A program made the position numbers and the translations under genes. From contig NC_133230.1 of the NCBI RefSeq assembly GCF_040436345.1, positions 25,037,197 through 25,101,196 on the forward strand: a stretch of DNA of 64,000 nucleotides, written 5' to 3'. Shown one piece after another: positions 59,701 through 64,000 of this stretch (position 1 is the stretch's first letter; each line of letters opens with the position of its first letter). The notes beneath the pieces are model-generated. The model did no database searches and was not told where the DNA came from. It saw nothing but the letters and a program-made list of their open reading frames with translations. This stretch comes from Pagrus major (lineage: Eukaryota; Chordata; Actinopteri; Spariformes; Sparidae).

Positions 59701-62346
59701 AAATTTCACAATCCCTTTGCCCCATTCGCATTAAAGCTGTGAGTACGGTCACAAGTGTCACCATTTGGCACCATAAAGAACGTCACATTTCCAAATTGTA
59801 TCGGAAAAAGCAGTCATGTCCTTATTCTGACCTGATTTTTACTTCATACAATTTCTATTTGTGGTTTTCAATAGGGTTCATAGCTTTACTCTCTGATGCA
59901 TCCAATGGATGAGCAGACGAAGCACTGTATCCAAAATACAGTGGGATGAACTAACACAGCTCACAAGTGGTCGCTACAGTAATCATACGTCCATCAAAAA
60001 CAATGGAAACATACACGAGTGAATCATGCAAAGATATGAAGCTGTTTGACAGCACAACCAGTTTGCACTAACTGTTCTATATCCATCCATTAACACACTC
60101 TAATGCCAAATTTAAGCTTTTGGTGTCAATTTGTAGGTACAAACAAAAATATCAACATCCAGGATGTCACACATTGCATTGTGCAAATTGATTTTATTAA
60201 TTGCCCTTACCTGTGGTCGACCTGATGGTGGAGGTAACAGTAGAGGCCATAGGGGGGATGCAGTCATCATCTTGGGAGTAGCCAGCCTGGATGGCTCGCA
60301 GGTAGCTGTGACTCCGGGTTCGGAAGCAGCCAGGCAGGTCCAAGGCCTCCATGGCCTGTGATTCCACCTCGCTGAAGACCGACTCACACACTGATTCAAA
60401 CTGGCCATTTATTTCTGTTTCACTCACCTGTGAAAAACAAAGGTCATAAGCATTGTTAAGCATTTGAGGTTATTTCTTTTTTCATCTGGAGAAATAAATT
60501 AGTCGGTTGTAAAGCCTGAAATTGTATTCCCTGTCAATTTCCCTTAAAATGAGACTAAGGCCTGCTGTTACAATCAAATGAGTGTACATGTTTTAATAGG
60601 CAGAGAGATCAATGAAAAATGTGTTTTTATAATGTCACAAAAATGTTTTTTGTATTTTTTGAGTGTTGCCTGGAAATTGATCTGTCATATTTCCACACTA
60701 GGAGATAGCCTGCGGGCTGGTTCCTTTTGCGGCAGTAGCTCTTCATTTTGTGTGAAAACAACTTGAAGTAAACATGATGATGAAGTACATTTTCATGAAA
60801 TCAAGGTCACACTGTGTCAAACAGTTTGATATAAAAGACTGGTCATTGATGTTGACAATAACTACTTCTGTTTCCTGTTACACATGTGTATGATGTATCT
60901 TGTAATATCTTTGAAACTGACTTGTTAGGAATGGTTGTTTACTAAGTAGAAATTGTTTGATGGTTATCACCCACCCCTATGTTTCATTGGGATTTGGAAT
61001 TAGTGGGAGTTTAGTTGAGCTTTTAAGACTCTGAGCTAATCAATATGCCTCTCTTTTAAGATGGAGATGATATCTCAACAGCCCCTGTTGGAGTCTTTAA
61101 AATTATTTCAGACAGACAGTCAGCAAAAAATAATATAAAATCATTTGTAGTTGTTGTCCTGACCAAGTCTCCCTTGAAAATGAGACCCTGTGCTTAACAC
61201 TTCAAAATAAAGATCATTAATTAATGGTAAATTTATAGTTGATTAAACTTTGGCTAATAGATATTTTACTGTCAACAAACAATGAAATGCTTAAAGAAAC
61301 ATTTATTAAGCAATTGTAAAGTATTAAAAACATCACTAGATAACTACACAGTATTCATTAACCATTTACAAAGTATTATAAACATCAGTTGTTAATTATC
61401 TACTGATGTTTACAAACATTTATATGGTTGCTTAATAAATGGTTTATAAAGCATTTCATTATTTGTTTCCAGTAAAAATAACTATTAAAGGTGCAATATG
61501 TAAGAATTGGTCACCTGTTGAACTAATACTCCAAACAAAGAGAGGGGCAGCAAATCAACAGAGTTACCATTAACAGCTGCTATCTAGAGCTGCTGTTAGC
61601 TCGTTAGCTTAGTTAGCCGAGCATCTAGTGGTCTGGACTGGAAGCCCAGTGACCAGGGGGTTGTTGGTGTTTACACTGCTAGCACGGGAGGGGGGAACGG
61701 GATGGAGGGAGCTGGTTAGCATGCTAACTTCAGTAGATATCTCTGCAACAAAGTACTAAGACATACAGTCATTTTATACCTTCAAAACGTATTTCTTCAC
61801 ACTCTGTTTACATTTTTAATGTTTTTAACTAAAGTTATTACATATTGCACCTTAAACTAAAGTTTAATTAGCTAAAAATGTGCCATTTATCAATAATGGT
61901 TATTAAAAAGTGTCACCCAATAAGATTACCCGTCAAAATAAATGTTAATAAATAAAAAGTGTAGGGAAAATGAAATCAGAAAAGACAACATTAAATGGTA
62001 TGTGATAAAAGAGTCATAGTGAGAGTGAAAACTATGACTAGGCCAGTCATTTAACTGGTTTTAAATGAAGAAATCTGTGATGAAATTATTCTATTATTCT
62101 AGGGACCCCTCCAGTGTAAGAACCACTGCTCTACAGTACAAGTAAGAATTTGAAAATCCTTCCTGACTGAAAGGGTGCAGACTCACCTGGCTCACTTGGC
62201 TAACACAGCTAGCCTGACTCAGGGTGCTGACGGCCCGCATATAGCTCTGGTTCCTGGAGCGAAACTTGGGAGAGTTGTAGTTGGCAGAGGGATCCAGGGC
62301 AATGCTTGGGTGCATGTCCCTGTGGGCTTGCAAGTGGTAGCTCTGA
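33400..62346 (-). CDS. dlgap2: dlgap2, DLG-associated protein 2 (SAPAP2/GKAP family), C-terminal 579 residues in eight exons
   Basis: Dlgap2 is a postsynaptic-density scaffold linking PSD-95-type MAGUKs to Shank. Exons 62187-62346, 60211-60427, 46802-47187, 39373-39461, 38777-39213, 38568-38659, 33752-33904 and 33400-33606 join with closed phases into 580 codons including the stop. In order they encode GK-binding repeats RSRNQSYMRAVS and RTRSHSYLRAI, the TPPPVPPRTTSKP segment, two dynein-light-chain-type motifs (SIGIQ, HSVGIQVED), the GH1 domain (GSWFMQLLHTETKRIEGWC through LAGFWDLLQLSIED) and the C-terminal Shank PDZ ligand EAQTRL. Choice of paralogue 2 over 1, 3 and 4 rests on STLSQASCVSQ, GCFRTRSHSYLRAIQAGYSQ and EKSLDLPDRHRQEARRRLMA, and on the cln8-arhgef10 neighbours. 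N-terminal exons lie right of the window. Confidence 0.94.
33752..33904 (-). CDS. dlgap2: dlgap2 exon, second half of GH1 domain
   Basis: A phase 0-0 exon of 51 codons: DPSAMPRPTSQDLAGFWDLL, then QLSIEDVTMKFDQLQQIK and DSPEKK, ending AAG/GTAATG. These are the most conserved GH1 residues. Confidence 0.95.
37712..38060. mobile_element. MITE fragment, family D (TTAAAGGTGACATATTATG end)
   Basis: The left terminus TTAA-AGGTGACATATTATGC resembles a common fish element end, followed by GGTTTACATGCTTT. I could not find the matching inverted right end before 38,400, so the right boundary is approximate and the copy looks truncated. Confidence 0.45.
38475..38548. repeat. (AC)n-(GC)n-(AC)n compound dinucleotide repeat
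   Basis: Fourteen AC units, then about eight alternating GC units, then more AC. It is entirely alternating purine-pyrimidine, and on the minus strand it begins about 18 nt after the donor of the dlgap2 exon 38568-38659. Confidence 0.95.
38568..38659 (-). CDS. dlgap2: dlgap2 exon, central GH1 domain
   Basis: A 92-nt exon after TTGCAG. It encodes LGKIRSAVGSAQLLMSQKFQ and QFYWLCQQNL, ending CTG/GTAAGA. A TG/CG-rich repeat begins about 18 nt into the downstream intron. Confidence 0.95.
38777..39213 (-). CDS. dlgap2: dlgap2 exon, first part of GH1 domain
   Basis: A 437-nt exon with acceptor TACCTCAG. It encodes QARFKRSNSVTAAVQADMEL, LQFGGGFQRHSEPSTPTQYG, AVRTVRTQGLFSYRDDYRTP, a Pro/Ser stretch with two PPSPR repeats, and RRDGSWFMQLLHTETKRIEG. 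It ends GAGGAAA/GTGAGT. The Pro/Ser stretch differs from the human protein as I recall it; the flanks match. Confidence 0.95.
39373..39461 (-). CDS. dlgap2: dlgap2 exon with dynein-light-chain motif
   Basis: An 89-nt exon between GCATTAG and AAAGG/GTGAGA, encoding VEAATDSESESKGSREYHSV and GIQVEDNKKG. HSVGIQVED fits the DYNLL-binding consensus of GKAP proteins. The phase-2 end is only compatible with the downstream acceptor at 39213. Confidence 0.9.
41690..41757. repeat. (CA)34 microsatellite
   Basis: A perfect CA dinucleotide tract in a dlgap2 intron. Confidence 0.97.
42636..42685. mobile_element. solo end of MITE family C
   Basis: TTAA-AGGTGCAATATGTAAGAA matches the left end of the element at 61485, but no partner end follows. 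Confidence 0.55.
43117..43697. mobile_element. hAT-type MITE, 581 bp, with perfect 8-bp target duplication
   Basis: It is flanked by GTTGCCAA at 43109-43116 and 43698-43705. The left end CAAAGGTGGCAAAAGTAC and the complement of the right end CAGAGATGGGAAGTAACG are imperfect inverted repeats of the Tol2-like CAGAGGTG type. The interior has many AAGTA-type subterminal motifs and no transposase. Confidence 0.88.
46802..47187 (-). CDS. dlgap2: dlgap2 exon, proline-rich TPPPVPPRTTSKP segment
   Basis: A 386-nt exon with acceptor CTTTTCCAG and donor ATACAG/GTTAGT. It encodes AITYTPNYKKTPPPVPPRTT, SKPLISITAQSSTESTQDAY, LYNSTDSLDSTKAVTIAMEA, TCDKAILVSKAEEYLK and SSIGIQ. PPPVPPR is an SH3-type ligand. 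SIGIQ plus the next exon's Val makes a second DYNLL-type site. Confidence 0.95.
49673..49698. repeat. (GT)13 microsatellite
   Basis: A perfect GT tract in a dlgap2 intron. Confidence 0.95.
49906..49994. repeat. (GCTC)n followed by (ACTC)n tetranucleotide repeat
   Basis: Three to four GCTC units pass directly into about eighteen ACTC units. A single G-to-A step separates the two blocks. Confidence 0.95.
51851..52390. mobile_element. MITE family B, left end truncated
   Basis: The interior matches the copy at 22767-23142 (CATGCAGATGGAAAGTCAGG, TTTCTGGAGCTTCACAGC, AGTAGATGGGGACTTGTTTT). The right end is GGGTGAACTTTTCCC-TTAA. The left terminal inverted repeat is missing and about 120 bp of unrelated sequence lies in the middle. 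Confidence 0.7.
55654..58424 (-). CDS. large single-exon open frame inside dlgap2, about 922 residues, unknown family
   Basis: I do not recognise this protein. A good acceptor (TTTGTCTTCCAG) opens 2,771 nt without a stop until TGA at 55654-55656. It reads DRNYVQEDSCLPDQASEHED, and an internal Met at 58290 in strong Kozak context (AACATGG) would give 878 residues starting MGAKAKPLSGPPVSPSLF. Next come a predicted helix (KESATLAAAISMQWKEEVSA, MRRELADLRRDLCKELRAFN), a Gly/Val run from a hexanucleotide repeat, some 600 disordered acidic Ser/Pro/Asp residues, eight 15-residue repeats, and a basic tail with RRESLHRSAS (PKA-like) ending YVSLTL, a class II PDZ-ligand-like end. Its start phase fits the dlgap2 exon at 60211, so it may be an alternative terminal exon; otherwise it is a nested gene. 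Confidence 0.7.
55945..56304 (-). repeat. coding minisatellite, eight units of 45 bp
   Basis: It encodes variants of SSPVPDPLPPDTDGP in tandem. Unit length is a multiple of three, so changes in copy number keep the frame. Units differ at a few positions (P/S, D/H, G/E), so the array is not newly expanded. Confidence 0.92.
57872..57945 (-). repeat. coding hexanucleotide repeat (Gly-Val / Gly-Ala)
   Basis: CTCCTA-type units followed by CCCCTG-type units on the plus strand encode alternating Gly-Val and Gly-Ala on the minus strand. The tract is in frame within the large ORF. Confidence 0.92.
60211..60427 (-). CDS. dlgap2: dlgap2 exon, second GK-binding repeat
   Basis: A 217-nt exon with acceptor TTTTCACAG and donor CACAG/GTAAGG, phase 1 at its end. 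It encodes VSETEINGQFESVCESVFSE, VESQAMEALDLPGCFRTRSH and SYLRAIQAGYSQDDDCIPPM. The RTRSHSYLRAI core is a MAGUK GK-domain-binding repeat whose serine is phosphorylated in the family. Confidence 0.96.
61193..61930. mobile_element. fold-back MITE with long inverted arms, interrupted
   Basis: The left arm (from about 61193 to 61300) and the right arm (61440-61484 plus 61856-61930) are inverted relatives. Left TTTACTGTCAACAAACAATG pairs with the complement of the right, TTTACTGGAAACAAATAATG, and left ATTAAACTTTGGCTAATAG with AATTAAACTTTAGTTTAATAG. The outer right end GTGTCACCC suggests a GGGTGACAC terminus. The element at 61485-61855 splits the right arm. Confidence 0.65.
61485..61855. mobile_element. 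TTAA-flanked MITE, family C, nested
   Basis: TTAA lies at 61485-61488 and 61852-61855. The left end is AGGTGCAATATGTAAGAA and the complement of the right end GGTGCAATATGTAATAA. It is related along its length to 30780-31090. Removing it restores the arm of the surrounding fold-back element. Confidence 0.8.
62187..62346 (-). CDS. dlgap2: dlgap2 exon, first GK-binding repeat, with two candidate donors
   Basis: The acceptor is CTGTTCAG. It encodes QSYHLQAHRDMHPSIALDPS, ANYNSPKFRSRNQSYMRAVS and TLSQASCVSQ. Two in-frame donors lie 9 nt apart: GTGAGC (exon end 62196) gives the family-standard SCVSQ-VSE junction, and GTGAGT (exon end 62187) adds VSQ. The exon starts in phase 2. Confidence 0.94.
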
Positions 62347-63436
62347 CTGAACAGAGAGAGAAAAAGAGAAGCAGGCACGGAGTGAGACTACAGCCATGGT
62401 GATAATTTTTTAAGCAAGTCAATTAAATGCAATTTAACTAATAAACAAGCAGTTTGACTAGTGGCTACAGGTGTGACATGATGACAAAAACAATTAAGTG
62501 TCATTAAGAGCAGTGGGCCTCCTCTGGGAAACTTGAACTGGAGAGGAAGACTGGTTATGACATTGTGTCTCTCCTCCACTACGCCGATGTGTTTACCAGC
62601 GTCCTTAAAAAGGCGGTTCGATTTCTGTTCTGCTGAAACATCCAATCAATGCTTGGAAATGAGGGAAATGCAAATCAGGAGCTAGTTAGTGAGCAAGCAC
62701 TTCAGAGAGCACCCCGGTGTCAGCCAGGTCAATTAAATGTGCTTCCCCAGCAGTGCGAGAGAGACGTTCAGAAAGCCAAGTCTGCTTTGAAATCTGCTGG
62801 AGAGACTGAGAGAAAAACACAGGAGAAGAAAGGTGCTTGAAGTAAACTAAAGACTACTATGTGAGTCACATTAGGAATACCAAAATGATGCTCCTTCCGC
62901 CAGATCTATTTCTAATGACAGCCAGGGATGAGTAAGCAGTTTCTGGGCTTTTTATAGAGATAAACGCTGGTGTTTGGCAGCGAGGAAAATGCCAGTGTGA
63001 TTAAAAGTCGCCCAATCCATCTTGTCATGCTGTAGCAAAGCTGTGTGTATTTGCAAAATAATGTCAACCTTCTAAACACCGTACTGCAGACACATCCAGC
63101 GATCAAGTATGCATGAAGTTTTAAAAGCAAAGAAGCTGGAAATGGGACAAAGGCTCAAACTAGTTCATTTTCAATATTGTAAAATAAATAAATAGACCAC
63201 AGCCCTGGTGTAATCAGTGAATCAAATCATATCTATATTGTGGTTAACAGTGCCTTATGCTTTGCCAGATTGCGCCAGGTGACCACTCATTGACTGGTCT
63301 TGAGTGTATGCACTGTGAGGCGTCCATATTGGGTATGTCAGCAGGGCAGCGAGCCAGCTGGCTCCGACGTCTGACCGCTGCAACATGGCAGCAACAGAGA
63401 GGTAAGGGGAGGGGGAGGAGCTGAGCCTGTATTCAC
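62347..63436 (-). other. dlgap2 intron
   Basis: It lies between the candidate cassette exon and the 62346 exon. I see no repeats or coding features. Confidence 0.5.
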
Positions 63437-63505
63437 CTCAAGTCTGCAGCAAAATTGGTGATGTAGTTACGCATGTCACTGTTGATTTTATCCAGGCGGT
63501 AAGAG
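63437..63505 (-). CDS. candidate 69-nt cassette exon upstream in dlgap2
   Basis: Acceptor TTTTCTACCCACAG and donor TTGAG/GTGAAT frame 69 open nucleotides encoding SYRLDKINSDMRNYITNFAA plus DL. Start and end phases are both 2, so it can be included before the 62346 exon (junction DLSQSYHLQ) or skipped without frame loss. I do not recognise this segment from mammalian DLGAP proteins. It could be a fish-specific or alternative exon, an exon of another gene, or a chance open stretch. Confidence 0.45.
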
Positions 63506-64000
63506 CTGTGGGTAGAAAAGAAAACAGAGTTACTGAGTCCCACAAGTGGGAGTTGGATGGATGTGACGTCACAGGGCACAGGTCCAATAGAAATGGCTCT
63601 GTATGGCATTTTTTACAGTATGGTGAACTGAATGTTTGCTTGGGAGTTTTCACCAAAGTGCTGCAAACATTAGGGTGATACAAGATGACCAGCATGGCCC
63701 CCGAGTTGATGATAGAAGTGGGAGAATGTTACAGTTACATTTAGTTGGCAGACAGGATTGCCTTGTCAAGGCAATAACTTATAAATGAAACAATGTAATG
63801 AGGAGTGTGTTATGAGTTTTGTTGCACACACACACGCACACACACACAAGCACTGTCCACCAGCACTGAGGAAAAATTATAACAAAGCACTTGACGATGA
63901 AATGCCGCACACAAAAAACAATTACACTACATCATAAAGCACACATTCTTTCCCTGTGCGGCTAATTAGATTTGGTTAATTGAACCAAATGAGAATAAAA
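63506..64000 (-). other. dlgap2 intron, window edge
   Basis: A short CA tract lies near 63825-63848; otherwise I see nothing. Upstream dlgap2 exons are beyond the edge. Confidence 0.5.

Larger units (their letters stand above)
47188..60210 (-). other. dlgap2 intron hosting a large open reading frame
   Basis: A 13 kb phase-1 intron. Besides the ORF at 55654-58424 it carries a GT repeat, a CTCA repeat and a MITE (51851-52390). I see nothing coding in 47188-55653. In 58425-60210 there is a possible 13-nt microexon near 59107-59119 and a 109-codon open stretch (58771-59100) without family resemblance, probably chance. Confidence 0.6.
60428..62186 (-). other. dlgap2 intron with nested MITEs
   Basis: A 1.76 kb phase-0 intron. 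About 740 bp of it is a fold-back element interrupted by a TTAA MITE. No coding feature was seen. Confidence 0.7.

Noticed and set aside
1..64000. CRISPR arrays, operons, riboswitches or other prokaryotic systems
   Set aside because: The DNA is vertebrate with spliced genes. The only regular arrays are microsatellites and a coding minisatellite without unique spacers.

Overview
The window is vertebrate nuclear DNA, most likely from a ray-finned (teleost) fish. It is AT-rich, genes are split by GT-AG introns, three canonical Pol III tRNA genes are present, and fish-type MITEs, hAT elements and dinucleotide repeats fill the introns. The species cannot be named from the sequence. All three recognisable protein genes lie on the minus strand, so the window reads right to left: dlgap2, then cln8, then arhgef10. 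This is the same neighbourhood as DLGAP2-CLN8-ARHGEF10 on human 8p23.3, which supports the three names.

Region by region. 1-6442 holds six exons encoding the N-terminal acidic/proline-rich part of Arhgef10, a RhoGEF; its DH and WD40-like parts lie beyond the left edge. A 1.6 kb hAT-type insertion with a perfect 8-bp target duplication sits in one intron. 6443-19900 is probably the long 5' intron of arhgef10. It carries two identical tRNA-Phe(GAA) genes, one tRNA-Ile(AAT), a TTAA-flanked MITE and small perfect hairpins. About 19,900-20,290 is a CpG-richer, TATA-less promoter-like block, the probable arhgef10 start. 20,950-25,260 is cln8: a long 3' UTR, two coding exons giving a 288-residue TLC-domain ER membrane protein, a short uORF, and a promoter with two CCAAT boxes. 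25,410-33,399 is intergenic DNA plus the probable dlgap2 3' UTR. 33,400-62,346 holds the last eight coding exons of dlgap2, a postsynaptic scaffold: GK-binding repeats, DYNLL-binding motifs, the GH1 domain and the Shank-type PDZ ligand QTRL at the C-terminus. A 69-nt candidate cassette exon lies at 63,437-63,505.

The most unusual object is a single uninterrupted minus-strand open frame of about 2.77 kb (55,654-58,424) inside a dlgap2 intron. It would encode about 920 residues: a short alpha-helical N-terminal segment, a Gly/Val hexanucleotide tract, a very long acidic Ser/Pro/Asp-rich region with eight 15-residue repeats, and a basic tail with kinase-type sites. It begins at a good splice acceptor in the phase left by the preceding dlgap2 exon and ends in its own stop. 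It could be an alternative terminal exon of dlgap2 or a nested same-strand gene. I do not recognise the family.

How the genes relate: they are neighbours by conserved synteny, not a pathway operon. Dlgap2 organises the postsynaptic density, Cln8 acts in ER export of lysosomal enzymes, and Arhgef10 activates Rho GTPases. Exon boundaries were derived by hand from splice sites, codon phase and remembered family sequence; all internal phases close.
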